This document shows positions 20,826-32,302 of a stretch of DNA of 64,000 bases, one piece after another. How positions within the stretch are numbered: the stretch's first letter is position 1; each line of letters starts with the position of its first letter. The DNA comes from Undaria pinnatifida (Eukaryota; Sar; Phaeophyceae; Laminariales; Alariaceae). Where the stretch lies: the NCBI GenBank assembly GCA_012845835.1, contig JABAKD010000021.1, positions 7,073,506 through 7,137,505 of the forward strand, written 5' to 3'. The notes below the pieces were generated by a model, which worked only from the letters and a program-made list of their open reading frames with translations, did no database searches and had not been told where the DNA came from. The translations under genes and the position numbers were made by a program.

Positions 20826-23800
20826 GTCTTCCTATTCGAATATTTAGTGATAAGTACGCACACCTGATGGCAGTGGACCTAGCTCCTGACGTGGCTTCAG
20901 CAACGCTGAGTTAATGGCAGCTGTTGAAGATCGGCAGAATGCGAACAGTGTTCACAACAGTATATTCTACGGCGCGCGCACGGTTAGTTGCGTGATTTTG
21001 CTCGTGTTAAGGCGGTGAAGCATGCCCTCATCGTGAAGTGGCGCAGGTGAGGATATTTCCAACCTTGGCTCAAAAGGGTGGGAAGGAAAATAGTGTGCGT
21101 GACACCGCGATAAAAGCGAGAGGGGTGGAGAGGTGAAGGCTGGCGGGGTATGGCCGGTACTTCGCTTCTGTTATTGATTTTTTGTGATACGAAGACATTG
21201 TCATATCACGTTGGGACGCCCTTGACAGGTTGTATCGAAGGTTTGCACGGGTAGGTTTTAAGTTTTCTTGCTGGGTCTTGGAAGTACCAGGTTATTATTG
21301 GCATTGCAAGTACCGCTTTTGGGCAGAGGGAGAGAGAAGATACATATATGAACCGGGTTGAGCACGGAGGGCGCTGCGCGATATTGTTGTTCCTATTGAT
21401 ACGTACTTTGGCAGCGAATTGAACAACTGAAGATGCAAATTTACCGCGTCATAACGTGTGACGAAGCCGAGGCAACGGATCGAGAACCAGCCGACGTTAG
21501 GGCTAAGCAACGTACGGGTCGGGGACGTGTTCCGGCCATGCATCAGCGTGGTGGTTGTGGAGCCTCGTGGGTGGGGATGCAGTAGCAGCGGGAGCGTGGC
21601 ATGGCGGCGTTGTTGTTTCTGTTGATGTCGTTGAGCCTGAAAAGTTGGAGCGGTGAGTGCTTTCTGACGGGTTTGTTGACTGGGCAGTGGGCCGAAAGGG
21701 CTGTGGATCACAGCAGTGAGACGAGGTGAAAGAGGGAGCTACTCCTATTGTCTACATGCCGAAATCCGCAGCAGCATCAACAGCAACAGCTGCAGCAGCA
21801 GAAAACGTCTGGATGGGAGATGTATAGAACGCCACATTTATTTCCTCTTTGATATTGGGAGACACGATTGGCACTTCCCAGGCATGTCATGTTCCAAGTT
21901 TATCATCGCTTGGTTATTGAGCTTGATTAAGTTTGATGGTGCGTTGGATTTATTTCTATTTTTTCATACTGTTTTCGTGTTAGTATTGTCCTGCTCTGAA
22001 TAGAGCAACGAGGGGAAGGTAGTGGTATCATGTCCAGGCCCCCACGCCCTTAAAACTCCGCCCTCCGCTCGCCGGTTATATGACTTACAGTATAAACATA
22101 TATAAAACCATTCCTTGAATATCGAGCCATTCCTTGGTGTCATGGACTTTGGTCCCGAGTTTTTCGTCTCCGCCTAAGCATGCGATTCGCGGAACTGGAT
22201 TTCTCGGTCGAATATGGCTTGGTTCGAGCGCCGCCTTCGGGGGGCGGCTCCAACGCCCCTCGCCCTGCCGTGTCCGTTCCGCACATCGACGTGAACGCGG
22301 ACGGGTGCCGAGCGAGACGAGCGAGTGTCGAGGAGGAATTTTGTAAAAATTGTTGAATCTTAATGGCTGCAACGCCTGAATGATTTACAAAATTGGCATC
22401 ATTTCCAAACGGTACGTGATAATGTTTGGAATTTTGGGGTGGCATACTCTAGAGCGTTAGTTTCTTTGCTGTACTTTTTACTAGTTCGTTTGGTTTCTTG
22501 CTCGGCATTTTATTGCTTTTGTTTCTGCTCGTTTTGCCAGCTGGAAATTCATTTTTTTAGTGTGGGTTCACCTAAAATGTGACACAACTTACCGACGATA
22601 TCCAACAACTTCGTGACACAAATTACCGACGGCAAGACGTTTCGTGACAAAATAACTCCCAAATCATGATACTTTCACGTAACAGAATTTCGAGACAAAA
22701 CAAAGCAGGTAGAGCCGTCTCTTCGGCCTTTGGCCCTGGCTTTAGCACGGCCGCTGACACTCCAGCCAGCCTCTGCTGTAGGCATGAACGAGTGCGGTTG
22801 ATTCGCAGCGAACTATCCCGCTGTGCTCGCTTCTATGTGGCCATTGTCCATGCCATTTCATGCCACCTCCCTTCTGTTTTGAGCTCGTCGTCGTACGGTT
22901 GAGGTACGAGGAAACCCGCACGTACTCGGTGAGAACAGCAGTATGTACGACGAGCATGAACGCCAACTGACGACATTGGCAAACACGCAACAGCAGGTGT
23001 AGCAGTAGTAGACGAAGGGCGAAACGTCTAGCACATAATGTAGCAACAAGTAGCAACCAGAACTACAGCAGATAGCATAAAGTGCAGTGCGAGTGCCGTT
23101 GGCAAGTTTAGTCGTACACGCATCACTCTCAAGAGCCAACAAGAGGCAGGGCAGGGGCCCCCAACACAGAGACACGTGACAACCACGGCCAGCTGTCGAT
23201 TGCGTAATTGGCCGGTAGTCCGTGCCTCGGTGGGTGTATCGGAAGTCGTTCGTAGTACTACAGCTGTAGACCGTCGAAAGACCACGTGACATGTGACATC
23301 CCGTTCTGGTGGCAGCCTCGCCAGTAGACCCCCCCAAATTTATTTTTCTTTTCTTTTTCTTGGCCCCATGCACCCATTTCCTTTCCTTTCTCTTCTTTGT
23401 TCTTTGTTTCTTTTTTCCAATTGACTTGCGTCTGTTGTGCGTATGCGTAGTGATAGATACTACGTGTGATATATACGTGGTAGTCTTTTGGGTGGCAAGC
23501 GATATAGTCGGTTTTCCCAGGCGCGAGAAATGAGACGTATGCACCGGTATGGACCTGGCACATCGTATACTGACTCCCAATTTCACTTTTATATGTTTCT
23601 GGTGGAGGCATGAATTGCGTCAGCTGTGATTTATGCGTGTACCACCTTGGGTTGTTTGTGTTTTCCCTAGGGTATTCCTCTGCTCCAGAGTGACTGGGAC
23701 CAGTCCTGTGACCATGGACTGCATTGTGCGAGTTAATGTGAGAACAACAACAACTGAAATATTGCCTGTTTCTTGACCTTTCAGCTGCTTCCTGCAAATT

Positions 23801-24308
23801 TGATTTTTCTGCCAACACGAGTTTGAACCTTTTCGCGATTTTTTCTTTTTTTTTGTCTAGTAAGTTGATTTGCCGCTAATTTGCCGCCTGTGCATTAGTT
23901 GCGGAACGGTCCAGCTTTAGCTTTTCTTTGATTACCACCATTTGTTTTGTAGCTGGCGAAGCTTCATCGGCTGAGATCTGGGCTTGGCTCATCAGCTCCA
24001 CACCGACCAGCACCCCATCGCAGCGCTATAGCTCACAGCAACGAAGCGCCGTGCAGTGCCCTGCGGCTCAGCTCAGCAGCGCACCGCAGCGCAGCGCTAG
24101 CTCAGCAGAGCGAAGCGCTATGCTTTGCCGTGCTCTGCCATCGCGATCGTTCGTTGTTCATGATATCTAAAACTCCGCGTGGGCTGATATTTAGGTATTT
24201 CGCGCTTTATTCTATATCGCGTCGACCATCGTAATATCATACAATATGGGGGAGGAAATGTAATCTCTTTGCAAAGATCCTGTTCTGTTTTAATCAATTG
24301 TCAGCCGG

Positions 24309-24425
24309 TCGCCCCGGTGGTCTAATGGTTTTGCCCTCGAATACTACTAACGTTTGGTTGTCCTTGAGTTCGACACCCACCACGATGAAATATGACTTAA
24401 TTTGCAAAAATGCAATAAAAAAAGA
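24309..24425 (+). mobile_element. SINE-like unit with tRNA promoter boxes
   Basis: It begins GGTCGCCCCGGTGGTCTAAT, where GTGGTCTAATGG resembles a tRNA A box. GAGTTCGACACCC, 56 bases on, resembles a B box, and the unit ends in an A-rich tail (AATAAAAAAAG). A related head, GGTCGCCCCGGTGGCGTA, occurs at 53283. This fits a tRNA-derived SINE; no foldable cloverleaf anticodon arm is evident, so I do not call it a tRNA gene. Confidence 0.6.
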
Positions 24426-24429
24426 GATC

Positions 24430-24645
24430 AACTGCTGAGAGCGCCTGCTAGGTACAATTCGACGCGAGTCGACGAGGGAAGAAAATGCTTGATTATCCTC
24501 GCGGTAAAAATAAAGGCACGTGATGAAGTGGGGAGGGAGGAGGAGGGCCCGCTATGTGACCCCTGATCTGAGTTACTACTGGGAGGGAGCGCGAGAATGG
24601 TGCGGGGATGATAAATGGGATGAAGAAAAAGAAATGTTGCAAAGA
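24430..24645 (-). repeat. Dispersed repeat Y, copy 1 (inverted relative to copy 2)
   Basis: The reverse complement of this segment aligns with 25985-26205 over about 210 bp. Both contain GCGCTC.CTCCCAGTAG.AACTCAG, TTTTCTTCCCTC and GAATTGTACCT..GC and end with GGCGCTCTCAGCAGTT. The matching open frames, which both end GALSS, are a by-product. Confidence 0.8.
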
Positions 24646-25435
24646 AAGGTATACCAGGCATGATTATTTCTACCAGTAAATAATATGTCAGTCTCTGGGG
24701 AAATACGCACGGCGCCATCAGCAGTCGTCATGGTAGAGACACTCCGGATATTATGATGTATTGAGGGGACGCCTCCGATTTCGACAACGTGAAAGCACCC
24801 ACGAAGCAAAGATAGCAGACACGCATATCCCGCCTTCTCGAGAAAAAACAGAGAAGAAGCGCTACGTCAACCTCCCGTACGAGCAAAGCCACCCCCGCAC
24901 CTATCTTAGACAACGCCAACGCCACGAGAGATCGCCCTCCTCTTCTTCGTTTTTCTCCTCGCCCGCAACCACGCAGACCAATCAATGCGACAGCCTTCAC
25001 GTAACAAACAAAGCAATCTTCTTCCAAAACCTCGCCGGCTGACATGGCCCCATGTCGACGTTTGATGCAAACCGACTTTGCATCCTGTCGACTTCGAACC
25101 TCCATTGCCACGGGGACAGCAGTGCAGTCTCTTCATTAATGCCAAGGCCTCTTTCGTTTCGCCTAGAGGCGACGCATGTTCTCAATAATACTCTTTTCGG
25201 TATTTTTTTTTGATAGACGCCAACTTTTACTTGACGGCGCATTTAACATAGTGTATTTCGCCTATCCTTGCCTTCTTTGTTGTATAATATTACGTTTTTT
25301 TTTCTGTCAAATCATGACTTTCATAATTTAATCCCATGTTCGTATTAAACTCTTGGCATTACTTTAAAGTTCAATGCATGCTAAATCGGACAGCTACACC
25401 TAAAGTTGTCGAAGTGCTGCCCTGCCCTACCCGAA

Positions 25436-25467
25436 GCATGGGCGCCGGCGAATGCCGGCGCCCATGC
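25436..25467. repeat. Perfect 14-bp hairpin
   Basis: GCATGGGCGCCGGC, four bases GAAT, then GCCGGCGCCCATGC: a perfect 14-bp stem with a 4-base loop, very GC-rich against AT-rich surroundings. It lies immediately before the dispersed repeat X copy, so it may be that element's end. Confidence 0.9.
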
Positions 25468-25750
25468 GGAGCCTTGTACACTTGATAAGCTTACGCCTTT
25501 CCCTCCACAACTGTCAGATTTTGTCCCTCTCAAAAACGGGTTTTAGAGTTTCCGCGCACAGACCAACTAACATCACCCTGCTGACCCTGGTACAAGCTTC
25601 TCTGTGGTTCCAAGCGGAGTCGCCGACCTACAATCTTCATAACGACACACACCCAGTAATACGCGCGATCGGAGTATCACACACAGCTTGGAAAATATGA
25701 GTTTTCGACATAATCTTCGTTCTCACAGCTGGAGTGTATTTTCATTCATT
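25468..25750 (+). repeat. Dispersed repeat X, copy 1
   Basis: About 280 bp similar in direct orientation to 61612-61895. Shared stretches include ACGGGTTTTA.AGTTTCCGCGC, GAGTCGCCGACCTA, TACGCGCGATCGGAGTATCA and CAGCTGGAGTGTATTTTCAT. No coding capacity recognised. Probably an old non-autonomous transposable element or LTR fragment. Confidence 0.8.
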
Positions 25751-25984
25751 TACACTTTTTCCCAACCCAACAACTTCTACCAAATATCCTAAGTTGGTAT
25801 CTCACCCTCATCTCAATGTATATGTTGCTACCTGGGTATTTTGAAGTGTGTCTTGTGGAATAAGAATGATGCGTGCCATGTACTGACAAGTTTGTCTTGG
25901 AACTCCTAAAAAATAGAAAGTCGGACGAGGTGCACTGCACGCCTTGCAAAAAAATTAAGTACAAAAAATAAGCGCTTTGCCTAA

Positions 25985-26205
25985 CTTTTTATTTTTTCTT
26001 TATTCCGTATATTTTCCTCGCGTTGCTCCCGCGCTCTCTCCCAGTAGCAACTCAGGTCTGCCGTCACATAGCAGGCACTCGACCCACCCCTCCCCACTAC
26101 GGTATGTGCCTTCACTTTTATCGCGAAATGAATTCGCCATTTTTCTTCCCTCATCGACGCCCGTGGAATTGTACCTGCACACCCTGCCTGGCGCTCTCAG
26201 CAGTT
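25985..26205 (+). repeat. Dispersed repeat Y, copy 2
   Basis: Partner of the segment at 24430-24645 in the opposite orientation. The two copies flank a 1.3-kb interval that contains the hairpin and repeat X. Confidence 0.8.
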
Positions 26206-29200
26206 AGTTGGTGTTTGTTTTGCATATTTATTTATGTTTGACATATATATGTCGCGCATGGGTAGTACACCGAGCGAACACTCCTAGGGCAACATATGGT
26301 GCAGCAGTGGGGATGGTGGACATTCCCTCCAGGGCGTGCTCCAAACCATGCGTGCGCCGCGAAACTTCGAACAATAAGGGGTGGTGTGTTTTTCAATTTT
26401 TTCACTGAAAGTTCGGCTTTTTTTTTTTAAACATGTTGGTACAAAGTCGAAAACCCTACGGGGATGATGAGAAATGATGATTGGGTTATTGTCCGTTTTC
26501 TGTATACAGCAGAAGTTTAGGTAATGTGATGATGTAGAGGAACGGGCAACCGCAACACTAAGCTGTGTCACCACTTGCTTGTGAAAAGGGTCGTTTCCAA
26601 GGTCATCCGCACAGGGCACGACTAATCATGGAAGGCGTCAGAAGTCTCTTGAGTTCTCATAGTCGAGTTAACTCTGAACGGTTCTATCTTCCTTTTAAAA
26701 GGCAATTGTCACAACGTAGAGTACTCAGTATGTTTCAATGCGACTTGGATACTGTTGCATTGACGTTGTGAGCTTCATAGTAATTTGTAGCATGCACATG
26801 CATTCAGCATCCATTGGAACGTGTTGTCTAGTTCAACATTGAAACACGACGCCGGTTGCAACGATCGTTTACGGGAAAATCTTTAGTTGTCGGCACAAGT
26901 ATTAGACTAGGTTGTTGTGATAACTTTCTGTAAAGGAGCAAGCTGTCTTGTTGCACGCCTCGCCCCTATACCGTAAAGGGGAGTGAATAAATATAGTACC
27001 ACCACTAATCACATTCACACGCAGATCGTACATCCTGTCGCGGCCGGTCACACACAACGAGGAGAAGTTGTATCGTTGTGTTACAACCGCCATTTCCATG
27101 CACGAATGAGCCCTACCGTTTCGTCACGTACTCCCCTCGGACATATCTTCGAGAGTTATATCCGTATCACGCACCCGGAGAGTATCGTATTAGTGTCGAC
27201 GACGGGTTCAGCAGGCAGTTCATACACCTAAAAGAGGGTGAAATTACATCAATAATACCTCATCGTACAATAGGAAACCCTAATATTCGTCGGCCAGTAT
27301 CCGAAACCGTAGTGTCACATATAACCCCCCTCCTCCGCTCGATTTACGATAGGTCCAGGACAACGCAATGCAGCTTGACAGGTCAAAGAGTCAAATGCGA
27401 ACTTCCATTGAGAAGGCAAATGCGGCGTAAACTATTCACCCCATTTCTATCATCAATAGTTGGCAAGGTAAAACGGCACTTTGAACGTTAACATGGTTAC
27501 TACTAGAACATCCTGTCCTGAGGTTATCTGCTAACTGAAACTGTGCATGGAAATGTCGTTGAAACCGGCGCTCACTTTTACTGTCGAGCCAAAAAGATCA
27601 GTTGGACGCACGTGGCCACCAACCTAACTATTGTCCAGGTAAAGCTGCAACGCCGACACCAAATGTCGCAATCTCAAGTTCACGGTAAATCTCACATGTA
27701 CAAAATGACATTAACTACGGGGGAAAAAAAAAATCCTGGGGAAACGGTCATTCAAAATCAACGGCACCGTCTTCGCACAAAGACACACCGGCGAACATTT
27801 GAATCATAACCCATTGTATCCGCTCAAATCGAACCCCAGCAGCACCCTGATATTGATGGATAGTTCCCACTCAGAAAGGAAACCTAACAACGCCTCCGTG
27901 TGCCACGGTTCGGTGGGAGAATGCGCGTGCTGCCCTGCTGATGCATGTCGACAATCTCAAACAGTTCGTCTACCGTACTCCGCCTCGATAGACGAAAGCG
28001 TTCCGCGTGTCTGCATCTTCGAGAAAAAAGACACAGAAAGAACCAGCACACATCACAACTCCACTAACGATAAGCTTCAGATCAGTAGCCTTGTGTACAT
28101 AGTTTGCATCTAAGTATAACTCTAACGTGTACTCTACTACTCATACCCGTCTGAAATGTGTTACTTGATACGTCAAGATACAAAATCGCAATTTGATTGC
28201 CCAACCCATGCTTCCGTATACAAGCCGTAGCAGTTTGCAAATCAAAGATAACACCACGCAATAATAGACACCGTACCGCGTTCGATATCCGGTCGTAGAT
28301 ATCTTGCATGACGTATTGGGTAACCTTCCAGTCGCGGAAAGGCTAGTCACCCTCGAACTCGCGTCAAAGCACGGACCAGCTAGCAAGCGGGAAGCTCCTA
28401 CCATTAAAACGGGTCACATTTTACCTTGCAGCCCTGCGTTCACCCTGATACTACTGCGACCCTTTATGACACGCATATATAGTCTATGTCGATCAGAAAC
28501 AGCAAGTTTCTGCGTCAGGCATTCTACACGGTGTCGACGGCAATGCAATTTATTGGGTGCCGTGTATCCTGAATGTTCCGCTGGCCGTCTCCAGCTCAGC
28601 TAACAAGCATCCAAGTAGCTCGCCCACAAACGCAACGCATGCGTCATGAACACTGCAAATAAAAACCAGACGATGGACCAACGTACCGAGTGCCCGACTG
28701 CAGCATCCTTCCCCCCTGCTCGGCACAAGACGTATTGATTGGTTGCAACGTTCCCCTAATATTCAGTCACCGCCCCCTTTCTCGGCGAACGATTCATCCT
28801 ATTAATAAACGATTCGTCACCCATGGAACAGCAGATCAACAAATAAATAATCGCGGTTCAGAATAGCTCCAGCAAAGCTCAGAACAAATCTAAACTCAAG
28901 TCAAATCTGCAATCGAGAACCAGTGTCAATCTCTTGTCGGAAAAAAATAAGCTCGAATGGTATCAACCAATTGCTACCAACGCAAGACGATGTAAAGGTA
29001 TATTGCATTTCGTTCACGGTATCGACCCAAGTAGCTGGTTAGCATTGAAAATCAACACACTTTATTCCAGGTATTTTCCTGGTACCTCATATGATGGGAT
29101 GAACATATACGTCCGGCATCCGATAAAAGGCGACACCAGTACACTAAATATCGTTCTCTTGTCATGCTGCATGGAATAGATATGCGTAATTTGTACGCGC

Positions 29201-30714
29201 CCGTTCAGCTTTACCAGTTACTTTGAATTGTATGTCCCATGCTGAATTTTATTCGCACGCATCATACACATATAAAGCACGCAACTGGCAACGTGAATCG
29301 GCAGCCGTACGCCCTGATATATTTTCTATGACGCGTTGTGCGAGTAAGAAGCCAGTAACTCTATGTCCTTTGTTTCGTCTCGTCATGAAAAGCCAAAAAA
29401 ATCAATTAAAATAACACTGCATATTTCATGCTTCCAAGGCAAATATTCAAATCGTCAAAACACAAAACACACCATTCTTCTGCTCTAAATGTCGATACTC
29501 CTGCGCGAAGAACCATGATGTTACAATCCCCCATGGCGGTCGTTCTCACAGCAAGACTCGCATTACACAAAAACACGTAAGCCCAAAGGCAAAACAAATT
29601 CCACCCCCCGCGAAATCCAGCAATCAACCGATGCCACGTTGGAACACAACACACCCGGGTTGTGCCATGGATATTACTCAGAACCAAACGGGGACGTTGG
29701 CGTTCTGTCCCATCTCCCATCCAGCCGGTTCGCTGCTGACGCTGCTGCTGCTTCTCGGCGTGCAAACGATAGCCCCAGCTAGATCAAACACCCCGTCCCG
29801 CCGCTATAATCCACAGCCATCACCGCCCCCGGTCCAATCATCAACCGCACCACTCTACACCCACTACTCAAGTTGCCCAACTTGAATACCAGCACCAGCA
29901 ACAACAAGCCCCGCCACACAATAATCCTGCTGCTACTGCGGCGGACCCCCAAGACACCAGACAAACAAACTGCCGCATAGCCGGTACACGTCTACGATCC
30001 CCCATTTCCATATCCCTAACGCCGGCTGCTTCCTAATCCGCTGCCTCGGCTTAACTACCCGCTCTGACGGCGTCTATTTCCATCTTCAGTTCTTTCATCC
30101 GCTGTCAAAGCACGTCTAGACTTTGATGTGGAGCGCCCTCGGCGCATTGGCGTTCTCTGCACAAGCAAGTGGCATTTTCAGTAAAAAATTGTATTTTCTA
30201 TTCCACGATCCAGGCAGGCAGTTTAACATCTGCCAGTTCAAGCCTGTGCTACAACAAGTGAAGGGTGTACCAACATGATACCTCGATAACTTTGTACCTC
30301 AAGCGAAAATATAGTAGCAGAAACACAAAATGCCAGTTTCATAAACCAGGCTTAGCCTTCCCACCTCGCCCGCCTTTGCCACACGCAACAGCGTCATACA
30401 TCATGGCAACTTCACATTGACTTATACTATCCCAGTTGTAGATATTGTTTTCCTGTCCATTCTCACAACAAAAGCTGAAAACGTCGTAACCTACATTAGT
30501 TCACGCTGAATGCCGGCGACACCACCTTATCGCGAACAACACCGCGTAACCACCATGTGCGCGCCGCAGAAGATACTTTTAAAGACATATTCTGCATTGT
30601 GTGGGCGCCGAAGAACAGTTACCAACACATTATTAGTGTGGTCACGTCAGGAGAAAGACTCACGCCCACGATTGCGTTGTTCGACGTCCCGAACTCTTCG
30701 AATAGTCAGAAGTA

Positions 30715-30890
30715 TATACTGTGCTGCCCAAAATATTGAACTGCCAGCACCAGCACCAAAACGTTTTCAAATGTACGCCATGCACGACACAATGACACAC
30801 GGTATGCAAACCGAACATGACCTATACGTACTTCTCCGGTAGATGCAGAAGCGTGCCAACACCTCATACTTAACGCGGTTCTGCCACTTT
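30715..30890 (-). repeat. 3'-flank block shared with gene 1 (inverted)
   Basis: Counterpart of 20650-20825, in inverted orientation, about 1.2-1.4 kb past the last sure exon of gene 2. It shows that the inverted duplication reaches beyond the genes themselves. Confidence 0.65.
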
Positions 30891-31017
30891 TGCGTCGACC
30901 TTTTCCGTCAGTATAGTGCACGGTACATCGCGACTTTCCCGCTAACCTACATACAGCCTACTTGGAACGGAGCACGCCTTTGGCTGGTTAACTTCAAGCA
31001 TGGCAGCGTCGACGGAC

Positions 31018-31055
31018 TCACAACTACAACAACAACAACAACAACAGCAACAAGG
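31018..31055 (+). repeat. Short (ACA)n/(CAA)n microsatellite
   Basis: A run of ACAACAACA-type triplets with one CAG interruption, about 38 bp. Confidence 0.85.
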
Positions 31056-31458
31056 CGGTATCTTGACTCCCGCCACAACACGCACGCGCGACCAATCGAG
31101 CGAAGATGAGAGGTAGTGTCCTTCTCACTCTGTCTCCAACTGGGGCAACAGAAGCAACCTGAGCCGTCGCCTTGGCCCCCATGAACTATTCAAAAGACGA
31201 ATACTTCATCGTCAATATAACTAGTCGCCGACCACCGCCCAACGTCACCGCGGGTGTGTGTGCCTCAGTCATACACCCAAATAAAATTCACATGAGATGC
31301 TGAGGCGTGAAAACACCCAATATTGTACGGTCTCGTACAGATTGCAGCTAACCCACGTATGTCGCCACGTCTAGTCTCTGATACGCGCCACCGCACTACG
31401 CGGGTCGGACAATACTGACTCCTTCAACCAGCGTTGGTTCATGGATCACCGACTATAA

Positions 31459-31510
31459 AACAGTGTACTACGGTACACATATATAAACAGTGTACTAGGG
31501 TACACATATA
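31459..31510 (+). repeat. 26-bp tandem duplication
   Basis: Two copies of AACAGTGTACTA(C/G)GGTACACATATAT. The unit itself contains the inverted pair GTGTAC/GTACAC, so each copy can form a short hairpin. Confidence 0.9.
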
Positions 31511-31782
31511 TCACCGAAATAATTACAACAGGTCTACTCAAATGTAGCGCAGTATAGGTGCTGAAACATGTTCTCGACAGCAACGGTTTGGTGTAGTCTA
31601 CATCACCGATGCCTCGGCGAACTGCACGCTATCATATGCGAGGTACAACCACCGTCGTGCTGATCCCTGGTAGGTTTCCGGGGTTGTCGTTGCCATTCCT
31701 AATATGAATATACACGTAATTTAGGGAGGGCGGGGGACGGGGAATGGGAGCATTTCAGGTAAAAAATAGAAAGAACACGCCA

Positions 31783-32014
31783 TTAAAAGCGCACAGATGA
31801 TAGATCAAGAAAACGTTCGGGAGGTTTGGCGTTAAAAGGACGTTTTCCCCATGACAAGGTTACAAAATGATTTCTGAGCCCTGTCCACCTCATACCTTCT
31901 TCTGCTTGTGGTTTATGGGTTACGGTGCTGGGCAGTTTGCACCGTAATATCGCAACCGAATCGACCGTGGACAAGGCCAATGATGCGTTCTCAGCTGCAC
32001 GTGCTGACGGCGTC
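31783..32014 (-). CDS. Gene 2 possible last exon
   Basis: An acceptor ttccacAG at 32015-32016 would restore the frame after an 85-bp intron and give about 76 residues up to a stop. The DNA resembles the gene 1 end (LSTVDSVAILRC against LSTFYSVVILRC, SWGKRPFNAKP against SWGRLPINARP), but the two copies need different frames. It could be 3' untranslated sequence. Confidence 0.3.
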
Positions 32015-32099
32015 CTGTGGAAGGGAGCATCGTCGCCGGCCGATAAATCGATAGGGCGAACGGCACCGTTGCAGGATTGAACTCGCAAACAGTACGTAC

Positions 32100-32302
32100 C
32101 TGCTGCTGGTGGCACTGGTGTCGAAAGGAAACTCCGGAACGGCGGGTTTGTCCTGCCAGGACGGAAGCTCTTCTTCTTCCTCGGCCTTGGTCTCCTTGTT
32201 GCTTTTGGACTTCTCGTTGTCCTTATCTCCCATCTCCTTGTCGGGGTCAAGGATCTTATCAGCATTTTCCTCGTCAACAAGGTCTACACCGAGCACAACT
32301 CC
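32100..32302 (-). CDS. Gene 2 exon 21, acidic cytoplasmic tail
   Basis: The exon is 203 bp after gccAG. It encodes GVVLGVDLVDEENADKIL, a Glu/Lys-rich run (KSNKETKAEEEEELPSWQ), then DKPAVPEFPFD, and ends in phase 2 before GTACGT. It is one codon shorter than the gene 1 copy. Confidence 0.93.

Larger units (their letters stand above)
19785..24308. other. Intergenic region downstream of gene 1
   Basis: No gene recognised. It holds a GGCGTGGTCA triplication near 20137-20165, a block at 20650-20825 shared with the gene 2 3' flank, the head of a dispersed repeat near 22030-22100, degenerate CGTGACA/TTACCGACG repeats at 22570-22680, a pyrimidine-rich tract at 23330-23415, and an AGCGC/CAGC-rich stretch at 24010-24125. 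The long - strand frames at 22858-23818 are compositional, with no recognisable domain. Confidence 0.6.
26206..31782. other. Intergenic region downstream of gene 2
   Basis: No gene recognised. The open frame at 27078-27491 (137 codons, no ATG start) has no recognisable domain. Other content: an ACA/CAA microsatellite at 31018-31055, the block shared with the gene 1 flank at 30715-30890, and a 26-bp tandem duplication at 31459-31510. Confidence 0.6.

Noticed and set aside
22858-23818. Long overlapping - strand frames (242 and 186 codons)
   Set aside because: They run through a polypyrimidine tract and Cys/Thr-rich low-complexity sequence with no recognisable domain and no matching frame elsewhere.
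27078-27491. 137-codon + strand frame (YSPRTYLREL, PGEYRISVDDG)
   Set aside because: I briefly considered a lipid-kinase-like start, but there is no ATG, no conserved core and no splice partner. Not supportable.
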